Source: Isoperla grammatica
Taxonomy: Eukaryota; Arthropoda; Insecta; Plecoptera; Perlodidae
DNA length: 64,000 nt
Assembly (NCBI GenBank): GCA_945910005.1
Contig: OX246744.1
Span: forward strand, 39,780,274-39,844,273
Reading direction: 5' to 3'
How positions within the stretch are numbered: the stretch's first letter is position 1; each line of letters opens with the position of its first letter. The translations under genes and the position numbers were made by a program. Under the pieces are notes generated by a model. It saw nothing but the letters and a program-made list of their open reading frames with translations, searched no databases and was not told the DNA's origin. Shown here piece by piece: positions 11,421 through 22,938 of this stretch.

Positions 11421-11544
11421 TTAAATATATCATTTCACTGTCCATTTTATTTCTCCAAAACAACTGTGGATGCTATGTGCGGTCGTGGCCGATTTCTACT
11501 CATCCCAGCATTATAATATAATATGTGTATATATATATATATAA

Positions 11545-11784
11545 CCAAACCATTTTTACGGTGAAACCAATCCAACGTTTATTTTCATAAAATAATTGTC
11601 AACGTTTCTACAACTGTAGAGTCATCGAGTGTTTCGCTGTAGCAGTGATTTTGATTTCGTATGCAAGTGTTTTTGGTTGTTGTGGTTTTTTATTTGTTTG
11701 TGTATGTCTTGAAAAGGAGAGTCGTCGAAACGTTGACAATTATTTTATGAAAATAAATATTGGATTGGTTTCATCGTAAAAATG
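11545..11784. mobile_element. MITE with about 58-bp inverted ends
   Basis: The arm with ACCATTTTTACGGTGAAACC at the left is the inverse of the arm with GGTTTCATCGTAAAAATG at the right. It includes TAATTGTCAACGTTTC/GAAACGTTGACAATTA. About 240 bases with no open frame. Confidence 0.65.
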
Positions 11785-11887
11785 TTTTCGTACTAACATT
11801 TCTCGTACATTTTTCAACCAACAAAATCTTAGAAATCATGTACATAATATATTATTTTACTATTGTTATTATAGTTATTATTATTAT

Positions 11888-12012
11888 TATCATTATCATT
11901 TTATTGTTGCAATACATACAAACTCGGTCAAAACCGGCATAAACATGGTGTACGGACACAAATGTCAAGTATTTCCATGTGTTTACCTTATTAAAATCTA
12001 CTTAGAACTACT

Positions 12013-12025
<13 letters not shown>
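11888..12025 (+). repeat. Direct duplication, copy 2 of 2
   Basis: Second copy of 11285-11420. It leads straight into the TTA microsatellite. Confidence 0.7.
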
Positions 12026-12236
<211 letters not shown>

Positions 12237-12479
12237 TTTAGTGCCTTTGCAGTATTTGTGTATTTGGATATCATGGATGTCATGTGGTGGTTTTTCATCA
12301 TCATCAGCATCATCATCATTAGCCATGTTTACATGCAGTATTGAGTATTGGAATTGTATTGTATTAAATCCGTTGTTTTCATCGTAGAGCAAAAACTCAA
12401 AAAGTCTCATGATCAACACTTAGCCACGAACAATATGCGGCAACGAAACTAATATGATTCACGAAAAACGTGTTGTAAA

Positions 12480-12760
12480 TAAAGTACCTCACAAGACAAA
12501 AGAAAGGGTTTGAATTGTTCTGCGCCCGGCCGTGACTAGCCAGCGAGTAGTCGGGATAAGGACGGGCAGCAGTTCGAGACTGTGACAATAGGCACCTCCG
12601 CGGGGGCTCTCCATTCATTCCTTGGGCCGACTTGGCCAAACGACTACGCGTCTGAACGGAACGGAACAGCAGCCGAGACCTTCCCTTGTCGACGTCTCGA
12701 GTAGAACTATCCCCACCACCACGCAGTAACATTTCCCCTCCGCTCAGAAGTGATTTTCAG
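12480..12760. other. GC-rich non-coding patch
   Basis: A CpG-rich island within the AT-rich intron. A minus-strand frame runs through it but contains no recognisable domain. It could be a transposon remnant. Confidence 0.3.
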
Positions 12761-12825
12761 AGGCATCTAGCGGGTGAAGGTAAATTATAGCTAGACTATA
12801 CCTCCACGTTAAAAAAATACAGTAG

Positions 12826-13918
12826 GGCTATTCCACTTTGTGTTAGGGTTTGCGTACAGTTTTGTAATATGTATTGAACTGTTTCCACGCTCGCACTGTG
12901 GATTGTGCACTAAACGATAGCAAGCCACGAGTATACTTTCCTCGCTGTAACGTACGAGGTGTTGTTCTGGATTATGTAATAATTTCCCCTCCCCCTTTCC
13001 ACCTCCACTCGGTACCGGCTGAGCGCTTGCGAGAAAGGTATGCGGGGAGGGTTGCGGTCAACAAGCCAGGTGTCATTGTTTAAAATAGCAATCTTTTGAA
13101 GTAGTTAAATGTTACAGTTTCTCAATTACTTCTCAGTTATATGGATTAATCTCGAAAAAATGATATAAAATTAACGTTGAGTTTTAAAAATAACTTGAAT
13201 ATTAACAATGTTGGCGTAGTCTGAATATTATAACGATGACGAGACCACTGTTATAAAATTGACAGTTTTCAATCTATTTTTTAAATTCAAAGTTAATTTT
13301 ATATCCATTTTTCGTGAACATTCCATATATCTGAGAATTGAGGAATTGTAATATTTAACTACTTAAAAATATTGCTATTTTAATCAATGACACCTGGCAT
13401 GTTGACCGCAACCCTCCCTGCATACCTTTCTCGCAAGCGCTTAGCCGGTACCGAGTGGAGGGTGAAAGGGGGAGGGGAAATTATTACATAATCCGTGACG
13501 ACAACACCTTGTACGTTACAGCGAGAGCAGTATAGCAACGAAGCACTCAATAAATTCAAAGTTGTTCTGGATTGGCCTTGTTGATTCTGGCATCAGTCCG
13601 CAGGTGTTCGCACTGTCTAATCACTGATTCATGTGTTTCATATTTGAAATATCGATCTTTGATTGGTTATCGCTCACCTGTCGATGGTGTTCGGTTCGGA
13701 GCCTACAGGGTTGTTCAGTCGCTTTAAATTGAAGTCCCCCACTGAAAATCAGTCGTGTTACTGAGTGGGTAGACTCTATAAATACGAATGTATTTATTTG
13801 TTTTATTTATAGCTTAGCCGCACCTGCAATACTGGAAGTGCAGTGCGAGCGTGAAAACAGTGATACAACGTTAATACATGTCACAGAACTGTAAGCAAAT
13901 CCTAACACAAATTGCAAC
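12826..13918. mobile_element. Foldback element with long arms and an inserted SINE-like segment
   Basis: The left arm (12826-13150) and right arm (13310-13530 plus 13835-13918) are inverted copies. They share GAGCGCTTGCGAGAAAGGTATG-type and CACGCTCGCACTG blocks. The right arm is interrupted at about 13540-13830 by sequence containing the SINE-type TCCCCCACTGAAAATCAGT motif (13736). The short frame at 12874-13083 lies in the arm and is not a gene. Confidence 0.6.
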
Positions 13919-14383
13919 ACCGTACTTCTTGTATAATTCTACGAGCATGTCGTATTAAGTCACGACTTCCTAAATGGTGAATATGTTATCGTAAAATATA
14001 CTAACCAGACTTTGAAATATGAGAGTAAATACGGCAAACGTAGCGCGTTTGAAACCAATTATCCGCATTATAAAAAATTATATATTCTTCTCCTTGAAGC
14101 ATCGATTAGGAAGAGAAAACATGGCAGAATTAAGTGCAATTGAGTTCATAAAGCTGCCGCTAGTAGTTCGTTTGCTGACAGGGTAAATAGACGCGCGTAC
14201 GACATATCTCGTCTCCCGCCGATGCTAGCGGGTTGGGACTACTAAGACCTACGTCACGAAAAAAAAAACCCGCGCTCAAGTGAATGTTATTAACTTGATA
14301 ATAATGTAAGGTTAATTTCTCAAGTGGATATGCGGGTATTATTTTAGCTGTAACTGTAGCAATAAATCAATAGATTGAATTGG

Positions 14384-14492
14384 TATAGATTGATAGATAG
14401 ATAGATGGATAGATAGATAGATGGATAGATAGATAGATGGATAGATGGATAGATATAAAGATAGATGGATAGAGAGATAGATAGATAGATTA
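14384..14492 (+). repeat. GATA microsatellite
   Basis: Degenerate TAGA/GATA tetranucleotide repeats of about 110 bases. Confidence 0.9.
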
Positions 14493-15020
14493 CCGATATC
14501 AAGAAACATTTACACTGAAAACATTACTCAGGATCTTTCAGAGTGGTCATATGCGTTCCCTGTGCCTTTAGGGTACGACAATATGCAGACAGACAAAGCA
14601 AATGACAAAGGTAGGTCGTCCGTAGCTGTTCCTTCTTCATGCCTTCATGCCTAGCATGATAGGACGGAACTACTTTAAATTTTCCCAAACATAATTTAGT
14701 AGTTATTAATTTATAAGTGAATATAATAAATTAGATTATAACAAACTAGAGTTTATTCCTGCATAATTAAACCGCAAACACATACCAAGAGGGAGAAAAA
14801 TAGCATTTAATCCAGGGCCCATGTCCACCAACCTATGAAATAACAATACATGTTTACTTCTGGTAAGGCAATGAGTAGTAGTCTACATTTAAGTTGGTAT
14901 TACAAGGTGTGAGGTCACTTGCTATTGCATCATCCGTGACGACAACACCTTCTTTGTTATGGCGTCCGGCAAAAAGTCTGTCCGCTTATAGTAGAAACAA
15001 AACGTTTAGAGCTAATGACC

Positions 15021-15344
15021 CAAGGTCCGTCGATCCCCTGGCGCAGGTTCGGTAAACCTCAAAGCTAGTTCTTCTCATGGGCACGAAAATCACCATTCTC
15101 GTGCCCGCTACAAAAAGTTGTTTATTACTTAATTCTACTTATTTTTTTATGCAAAATTTGATTTCGGATTACTTCACTTAAAAATGTAGATAGACTAAAA
15201 GTATAAATAAATTATTTCAATTAGATGAGATGCTGTTTTGAGCCAGAATTGGTTTTGACAGATCAATTCATTTGTTTTTCTGAATAATTTTTCTATTTGA
15301 CTTTGGAGTTCGACGAGCCCCCGCCAGGGGATTTACGGACCTTG
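15021..15344. mobile_element. MULE-like MITE with exact 9-bp target duplication
   Basis: The ends CAAGGTCCGT and ACGGACCTTG are perfect 10-base inverted repeats. They continue inward as ATCCCCTGGCG / GCCAGGGGAT. CTAATGACC flanks both sides (15012-15020 and 15345-15353), a clean 9-bp duplication as seen for Mutator-like transposons. It is 324 bases long with no coding frame. A second copy lies at 34448-34809. Confidence 0.7.
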
Positions 15345-15362
15345 CTAATGACCAATGTTTGT

Positions 15363-15560
15363 TTAAGGGCTAGTCCACACAGATTTTTTAAGCATAAGAT
15401 TTAAGGTTTAACGCGTAGTCGTAAAGTTGGATCATAGGAAACACGTACTGGCGTTCACAAAAAGTTTTAGTTTCAAGACATTGTTTTCATTGTTGTTTTT
15501 AAAACAACGTCTTAAAACCTTAAATCTTATGCTTAAAAAATCTGTGTGGACCAGCCTTAA
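15363..15560. mobile_element. piggyBac-like MITE flanked by TTAA
   Basis: TTAA at 15363-15366 and 15557-15560 brackets 190 bases whose ends are near-perfect inverted repeats of about 40 bases: GGCTAGTCCACACAGATTTT versus its complement ending GGACCAGCC. TTAA duplication is typical of piggyBac elements. A diverged, internally interrupted relative lies at 51418-51944. Confidence 0.6.
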
Positions 15561-15662
15561 TAGACCGTGAAATAGGGTGCGTGTTATAGTTAGCCCAATG
15601 CCTGCATACTTGTGTCGTTAGTTGCACTGAAACTAGATTATTGTGTTTGTTTTGTGTCTCAG

Positions 15663-16025
15663 GGGTCGCGTCCTACAGCCTCACTATGGCCCCAGACTAC
15701 GGGCGAGTATCCCAAGCCCCCCACACTGTGACCTACACCTGCTCTGCTGGTGTAGCCCTGGCCGGGTGTCAGTTCACGTGGTGGGACGAGGGTGGCAAGG
15801 AAGGTCCACTGCTGGATCTTAGTCGGGGGTCTCTGTCCCAGGCCAACTCTGTCCATCTGACCTCTGAGCTCACCGGCTACAGCTACAGCGGCCGGGGTCT
15901 GGGGGAGGGGGACTGCGGGGTCGCCCTGAAGATTACAAGCAGCAGAAAGATATGGATGGTCGCTTGTCGAGTCCGAGCCGGGAACGGTGGCTGGAGCTAC
16001 GCCTGGGCTGACCTCTATGCGGACA
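15663..16025 (+). CDS. Exon 2: first Ig-like domain (V-type, atypical)
   Basis: The acceptor TCTCAG ends at 15662 after a T-rich tract. The donor AGTGAGT begins at 16026. The exon is 363 bases, phase 1 to phase 1, giving residues 19-140. Visible Ig features are the B-strand cysteine in VTYTCSAG, a following C-x-F-x-W (CQFTWW), a tyrosine-rich YSYSGRGL turn, the motif EGDCGVAL, and the F-strand cysteine in WMVACRV. Four cysteines suggest a second disulfide beside the canonical one. The usual D-x-G-x-Y-x-C motif is replaced by SRKIWMVAC. The C-F...GL..GDCG pattern resembles an Ig subtype I associate with arthropod and other invertebrate proteins. G+C and codon choice stand out sharply from the AT-rich flanks, supporting true coding sequence. 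Confidence 0.75.
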
Positions 16026-16059
16026 GTGAGTTTCACTGTTTCCACACACTTGAGCGCGT

Positions 16060-16165
16060 TGTATGACTCGTTGGTCTAGTGGGTTTAGTTTATTCTTGAT
16101 TCCAATGCAGAAGCACTAGGGCTAGATTCCCGGTTCGGGGTGGTTTTTTAATTTTTGGAACTCGA
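16060..16165 (+). mobile_element. tRNA-derived SINE fragment
   Basis: An A-box-like TGGTCTAGTGGG at about 16070 is followed by a degenerate B-box (GCTAGATTCCCGGTTCGGGG) and GTGGTTTTTTAATTTTTGG. It lies just inside intron 2. Confidence 0.45.
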
Positions 16166-17399
16166 CGTTATCTTTGTATGATAATATAGGGAAAATTACA
16201 ATAATCCGCATGAGATACATTTAAGAAAATAAGCTTTTAAGCGGACTGTAGGGCTTGTATAATAAATCAATTTAAATTTAACAAAACCCGATCAGCCTGA
16301 CATTACCTACAGAAGTACATCCGCACCTTAATATTACACATTAAGTGTTTAAATATTGTGGTGCCATTTTTTGAGCACATTCTGTTTTAAAGTACAATTT
16401 TCCCGGGCTTCGAAAAGACTTTTAAAATTCATGAAGTAAACGATAAATAAAATTTAAAAAAGCGTGTTAGACATGGTAATGATAATGGTAATGATCTGGA
16501 AATGGTGACAAACACGTATCGATTTAGTGAAAAAAATTCTTTATGGCGAAAAGAAAGGAATTTAAGTTTAAAAAAAAAATGAATATTGAACATGAATTTT
16601 AATTTATAAGTCCCGCTCTCATCAGTTTTAAACCTTACAAATTATGTACGTATTTCAAACATTTGAAGAGATTTGGTCGAGAAATGAACGAGTTCTTTAC
16701 CTTCCTACCTTGAAAAGTGTTAAGGCAAGAAAAGAAGATTGAGTTGAAAGAGTGTCCTTAATATATAGCTGACGGCTTTATTTTCAAAATACCATTCAAA
16801 CGTAACTAATGAATCCAGTTGTGCATCAAGTTATTTTTGATAGAAAACTTCAATGTTAATTTCCCAATGAATTATAAATAAACTCTTTTGAAGATTAAGG
16901 AGAAAGATTCATTGAAAGAGATCTCATAGATTTCTAAACAATTCTCTTCAAATTGTCAGAGGCGTTCATAATACCAAGTTTCAAAGCAATTGTATTCGTT
17001 TTTTATAAATAATCATTTAAGTGCAATATTAATAACGCACAAAATGGATACGCATTCAGTGCAATTAGCTTGTATTAATTACCTACCATACATGGTTTTA
17101 TTTTTAACGCTTGCTGAATTGTATTTGAGCCTCATTGGAGCCCGGTAAAATTGTATAAGAAAACAGAATGTGATCAAATATGGTCGCACCTTTTAAAACA
17201 ATTCACATATAACATTAAGGTGTTGATGTACGTGTGTCCACAATTTCATGTTGATATGTTCACATTTGTTAAATTTTTAGTTTTCTATTATATTTTAATT
17301 TTAGCTAATTCTAATTAAATTACTCCATGCTGATATAAGCGGATTTTGAATATGTTATGGAGCTCAATTTTCTGATGACCATAATATCATAAAACCAAA
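16166..17399. other. AT-rich part of intron 2, no recognised feature
   Basis: No gene, satellite or inverted repeat recognised in this stretch. Confidence 0.5.
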
Positions 17400-17436
17400 G
17401 AGTGTAGAATAAAGGTTTAGCCTTTATTCTACACTC
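17400..17436. repeat. Perfect 16-bp stem hairpin
   Basis: GAGTGTAGAATAAAGG (17400-17415) is followed by a five-base loop TTTAG and its exact complement (17421-17436). It is not visibly part of a larger transposon. Confidence 0.85.
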
Positions 17437-17587
17437 GTTGCATAAAACCTACTGTTGCAATTTCTTTTGGGTTAGTCGATTTTTGGGTTTTGTCGAATCT
17501 CTCTAAATTAATAATACTAGTCTAGGCGGAACCGGGGTCTTGTAACCGACATAGCAAGGATTGACAAAAATAACGTTTTTATTTACT

Positions 17588-18918
17588 AGGAAAACGCTCC
17601 GCGTTGACAGATGAGCGATTTTTTTCAATGTATCAAATCAAATAAATCATTTGCATATCATATTACTCTTAAAAAAAAAAATACCTTTATAATAAACATA
17701 TGATTTTTTTCCAAGATGGCGGATCAAGTAACAACATTAAAACTTAAGTATATTATTTCTTGATATGTTGCTAATGAATGCACGAAATATAATTTAAATC
17801 CGCTAAGAAGTTTTCGTTAAAGAAATTAAAACCTTCAAGTTGATGGATTTCCGAATAATTTCATTCGACCGTGGTCTACTCAATAGGCTCTAATTCATTA
17901 TCTATTAAACCTATCAGTGTATGGAAAGTTCCATAATGTAGATACAGACTATATCTAAAATGTTATATTAATTTATCATACAATAACCCGCTTTTAAATC
18001 ATAATAAAAGCTTTTTAATTTGTCGACCAAGTTCGTTGTTAACATTTGCATTTTTGCCGTGAAAGTCATAAAACATAACACGCCATTATAGCCATTCTAT
18101 GATAGCTATCAACATTCCAAATACATAGTGAGAAAGGTCTGACTTCCTACGCCATTCCTGCAGCATACTATGTGCATCTAACTTCAATCCGCAAATGCGA
18201 ATCATATCGGTGGAACACTGTAAAAATGAAGAAAATGTCTGCCGTAAATAAACAATATTTGTTTATAACATGGCGGTTAAAGCAACAATTTTGAAACTTA
18301 TGTCGAGTGTTGGTAGTATTGATGTGGACCTACATTTAAAAAATCATTAATATCCGTGTGTAAGTTTTAATTTAAATAAATAAATAACAAAACACGTGTT
18401 TCAGTTGTTAATTTTTTGTAGGTTGGCATCTTATGTCATTGTAGCCATTTTATGACAGCTATCGAGATTCCAAATAGTAATGCATAGGTATTGTTACGTA
18501 CGCTATTTTTGGTGTATACTATGTGAATCTAATTGCAAAAGTCCGCAAATGCGGATAATATCGGCGGAACACTGTAAAAATGAAGAAATTATTGTTGTAA
18601 ATAAACAATATTTTTTTATAAGATGGCGGATAAACGTAAAATTTTGAAATTATTGTCAATTGTTGCTACAAATAATATAAATGTACGTGAGAAACATTAT
18701 TTAAATCCGTTGGTAAGTTTTCATTTAATTAAATAAATAAACAAATTTTATTTTTCAGTAATTAATTTTTTGTAGGTTGGCATCTTGACGAATTTCGCTG
18801 GTTATGTTAACAGCATCGAGTTTAGTAGTCACAAATGTTGACAGAAAATTTCAGCCAAATACGTTAAGCCGTTTGACCTGTGCGCGACGAACAAAATTTA
18901 GCGCACATTCATACATAC

Positions 18919-18949
<31 letters not shown>

Positions 18950-18972
18950 CATACATACATACATACATACAT

Positions 18973-19011
<39 letters not shown>

Positions 19012-19074
19012 CAGACAAAGCGCCGATCGAGTTGTATGGAGAGATTCACTCCGCTTCGCTACGCTCATCTAACT
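17588..19074 (-). mobile_element. Helitron-like non-autonomous repeat, copy A of a tandem pair
   Basis: Read on the minus strand, it ends in a CGCTC...GAGCG hairpin followed by GTTTTCCTAG, the same terminal plan as the 811-2312 repeats. The interior has several related sub-repeats of about 330-550 bases, each with an ATGGCGG block (17712, 18268, 18621) and CCGCAAATGCG blocks. A CATA/CA microsatellite lies at about 18905-19013. No transposase frame. Tandem with the copy at 19075 (offset 1487 bases). Confidence 0.5.
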
Positions 19075-20411
19075 AGGAAAACGCTCCGCGTTGACAGATG
19101 AGCGATTTATTTCAATGTATCAAATCAAATAAATCATTTGCATATCATATTACTCTTTAAAAAAAAAAAAATACCTTTATAATAGACGTATGATTTTCTA
19201 ACAAGATGGCGGATCAAATTACAACTTTATAACTTAAGTATATTATTACTTGATATGTTGCTAATAAATGCACGAAATATTATTTAAATCCGTTACGAAG
19301 TTTTCTTTGAAGAAATTAAAACCTTCAAGTTGATGGATTTCCGCATAATTTCATTCGACCGTGGTCTACTCAATAGGCTCTAATTCATAAACTATTAAAC
19401 CTATCAGTGTATCGAAAATTTCATAATATAGATACAGACTATATCTAAAATGTTTTAAAATTAATCATACAATAACCCGCTTTTAAATCATAATAAAAGC
19501 TTTTTTATTTGTCGACCAAGTTCTTTGTTAACATTTGCATGTTTGCCGTGAAGGTCATTAAATATAACACGTCATTATAGCCATTCTATGATAGCTATCA
19601 AAATTCCAAATACACAGTAAGAAAGGTCTGACTGCGTAAGCCATTTCGGTAGCATACTATGTGCATCTATTTTCAATGGTCCGCAAATGCGAATCATATC
19701 GGTGGAACACTGTTAACACGAAGAAAATTACTGCCGTAAATAAACAATGTTTGTTTATAACATGGCAGTTAAAGCTTCAATTTTGAAACTGTTGTCAAAT
19801 GTTGGTATTATTGATGTAGACTTACAATTAAAAAATGATTAATATCGGTGTGTAAGTTTTAATATAATTAAATAAATAACAAAACATGTGTTTCAGTTGT
19901 TAATTTTTTGTAGGTTGGCATCTTACGTCATTGTAGCCATTCTATGACAGCTATTGAGATTCCAAATAATATTAAGAAAGGTATGATTGCGTACGGTATT
20001 TTTGTGTTTACTATGTGCATCTAACTGCAATAGTCCGCAAATGCGAATCATATCGCTGGAACACTGTAAAAATGAAGACATTATTGTAGTAAATAAACAA
20101 TATTTTTTTATAACATGGCGGATGAACTTACAATTTTGAAACATTTTTAAATGTTTGAACTGTTGATGTTAATCTACAAGTGAAACATTATTTAAATCCG
20201 TTTGTAAGTTTTCATTTAATTAAATAAATAAACAAATTTTATTTATCAGTAATTAATTTTTTGTAGGTTGGCATCATGACGAATTTTGCTGGTTATGGTA
20301 ACAGCATCAAGTTTAGTAGTCACAAACGTTGCCCGAAAATTTCAGCCAAATTCGTCAAGCCGTTTGACCTGTGCGCGACGAACAAAATTTAGCGCACATA
20401 CATACACACAC

Positions 20412-20442
<31 letters not shown>

Positions 20443-20503
20443 CAGACAAAGCGCCGATCGAGTTGTATGGAGAGATTCACTCCGCTTCGCTACGCTCATC
20501 TAA
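19075..20503 (-). mobile_element. Helitron-like non-autonomous repeat, copy B
   Basis: A close copy of 17588-19074 including the sub-repeats, the CACA microsatellite (20396-20443) and the same terminal GAGATTCACTCCGCTTCGCT block. It ends about 220 bases before exon 3. Confidence 0.5.
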
Positions 20504-20727
20504 TAAGTGTGTCCTACGGAAAACCATCTCAACAACGTATGAATTAGTTGTAGAGTTCGTCGTTGCCTACAAAGTAAACTTTCAAAAATAATAACATACA
20601 AATTAAAATAGAAAAAGTAAAATTAAATAAACTGAAAATCAGCAAGTAATATATTGAAACTGAGTTGGTATATACTTTAACACAAACATCACTATAGGAG
20701 TGTTGTATATCTGCTCCCTGGTTACAG

Positions 20728-21048
20728 ACTATAGCGCCATCTCTCACACCCGGACACCGAGGGAGGCCGTCGTTCTCCAGGGCGGGGAGGCGAGGTTCAT
20801 GTTGAAGGCGCAGGGACCGTTGGACGCGTGCCGCTTCATCCCGCCAGGCAAGATTCTTAACTTCGACCAGGGATCCGAGTCTGCCCACAGCGTCGGCCGG
20901 CATCGCTACCTGGGGGCTGGACTGCAGAGCGGCGAGTGCGGTCTGGCTGTGAGCAACGTCAGCGAGGAGGACAACGGGCCGGTCAAGTGTTACATCTTCG
21001 CGTCCGGGACCAAGGATGAATACAGATACATGACTCTCATTGTAGCAA
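20728..21048 (+). CDS. Exon 3: second Ig-like domain
   Basis: The acceptor GGTTACAG ends at 20727 and the donor AGTAGGT begins at 21049. The exon is 321 bases, phase 1-1, residues about 140-247. The sequence shows DACRFIPPGK, the turn YLGAGLQSGECGLAV, and SNVSEEDNGPVKCYI, which contains the D-x-G-x-x-x-C core of an Ig F strand. The usual B-strand cysteine is replaced (EARFMLKA), so pairing probably involves the cysteines in ACRF, GECG and VKCY. It is the clear sister of exon 2 (shared C-x-F, GL..G(E/D)CG). NVS is a possible N-glycosylation site. Another acceptor (CTATAG at about 20691-20696) is possible but weaker. Confidence 0.75.
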
Positions 21049-21339
21049 GTAGGTTTACCAACAAGACTACCACTTTGTCACGGTTCAGTCAATGAATGGT
21101 CAAGACTCACGGCAGCTACAACAATCTGTTTTAGAAACTAGTTTCCCTTATTGTGATGGTTCTATTAATAACACTTTAAATTTTAAATATAATAATAAAA
21201 ACATAAATAGAGTTTTACATTTAATAATACAAAACTACAATACAGTTAAGTGGAATTTTGAATATGATTTACCCAAATAATAACTCCAATGACAGAACCT
21301 ATCTATCTTCAATGCACGTGAGCGTTATGTTATGGGGTC

Positions 21340-22543
21340 TTTTATTGTATTGGGGCGTGACACACATTGTGACTAGTTGTAGCTAGACCCCCACTGTGAG
21401 GTGTTTTTAGAACGGTAATTATACGTCTTAAACGACTGAAACCATATCTGACCTCCTATCTGTAAAACTGACTGGAGATATGGGCCCTTTTGTTGTATAG
21501 GGGCCTAACACACATTATGACTAGTTGTAGCTAGACCCCCACTGTGAGATATTTTAAGAATAAAAATTATTCGCCTTAATCGATTGAAACCATATCCGAC
21601 CTCCTATCTGTAAAACTAACTGAGATATGGGCCCTTTTGTTGTATTAGGGCCTAACACACATTGTGACTAGTTGTAGCTAGACCCCAAATGTGAGGTGTT
21701 TTTAGAACGGTAATCATACGTCTAAATCGACTGAAACCATATCCGACCTCCTATCTGTAAAACTGACTGAGATATGGGCCCTTTTGTTGTATAGGGGCCT
21801 AACACACATTGTGACTAGTTGTAGCTAGACCCCCACTGTGAGATATTTTAAGAATAAAAATTATCCGCCTTAATCGATTGAAACCATATCCGACCTCCTA
21901 TCTGTAAAACTAACTAAGATATGGGCCCTTTTGTTGTATTAGGGCCTAACACACATTGTGACTAGTTGTAGCTAGACCCCAAATGTGAGGTGTTTTTAGA
22001 ACGGTTATCATACGTCTAAATCGATTGAAACCATATCCGACATCCTATCAGTAAAACTGACTGATCTATGTGCCCTTTTGTTGTATTTGGGCCAACACAC
22101 ATTGTGACTAGTTGTAGCTAGACCCCCACTGTGAGGTGTTTTTAGAACGGTTATTATACGTCTCAATCGACTGAAACCATATCCGACCGCCTATATGTAA
22201 AACTGACTGAGATATGGGCCCTTTTGTTGTATTAGGGCCTAACACACATTGTGACTAGTTGTAGCTAGACCCCCACTGTGACGTGTTTTTACAATGGTAG
22301 TTACACGGCTTAATCGACCGAAACCATATCCGACCTTCTATCTGTAAAACTGACTAAGATATAGGCCCTTTTGTTGTATTATGTGACTAGTTGTAGCTAA
22401 ACCTCCACCGTAAGGTGTTTTTACAATGGTAGTTTTACGTCTTAATCGACTGAAACCATATTCGACCTCCTATCTGTATGACTGACTGAGATATGGGCCC
22501 TTTTGTTGTTTTCGGGCCTAACACACATTGTGACTAGTTGTAG
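21340..22543 (+). repeat. Intronic satellite with about 147-bp period
   Basis: Nine repeats of the block GTGACTAGTTGTAGCTAGAC start at 21369, 21517, 21664, 21811, 21958, 22104, 22251, 22383 and 22530. Spacings are 148, 147, 147, 147, 146, 147, 132 and 147. Units alternate in part: 21517 and 21811 share AGATATTTTAAGAATAAAAA, while 21664 and 21958 share the CCCCAAATGTGAGG form. This gives a dimer of about 294 bp. One unit (22251-22382) is shortened by about 15 bases. Non-coding. Confidence 0.9.
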
Positions 22544-22938
22544 ACCAACCCTGAGTGTTGTCTACACGGCCACCTGTGAGCTGCACGAGGCTAGATGATT
22601 GTATGTCTCAGTGTTGCTATGTCATGCTTCATGTCCCCCCAGCGCACCAACCCTGAGTGTTGTCTACACGGCCACCTGTGAGCTGCACGAGGCTAGATGA
22701 TTGTATGTCTCAGTGATGCTATGTCATGCTTCAGGTCCCCCCAGCGCACCAACCCTGAGTTATGTCAACACGGCCACCTGTGAGCTGCTCGAGGCTACAT
22801 GATTGTATGTCTCAGTGTTGCTATGTCATGCTTCAGGTCCCCCCAGTGCCCCAACCCTGAGTGTTGTCTACACGGCCACCTGTGAGCTGCACGAGGCTAG
22901 GTGATTGTTTGTCTCAGTGTTGCTATGTCATGCTTCAG
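22544..22938 (+). repeat. 102-bp tandem array copied from the intron-3/exon-4 border
   Basis: The block ACCAACCCTGAGTGTTGTC starts at 22544, 22646, 22748, 22850 and, in exon 4 itself, 22952. The period is exactly 102. Each unit carries exon 4's first bases with a 12-base deletion (GAGGCCAGCGTC missing before ACGGCCACCTGTGAG), then GAGGCTAGATGATTG-type sequence and the TGCTTCAGGT acceptor region of the next unit. Units 3 and 4 keep intact acceptor AGs (ending 22734 and 22836). In unit 2 the acceptor reads TTCATG and is lost. Confidence 0.9.

Noticed and set aside
12397..12732. 111-codon minus-strand frame in a GC-rich patch
   Set aside because: No domain, splice pattern or conservation evidence.
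15659..16045. 128-codon minus-strand frame
   Set aside because: Antisense shadow of exon 2. The same applies to the minus frames at 20544-20903 and 24442-25002.
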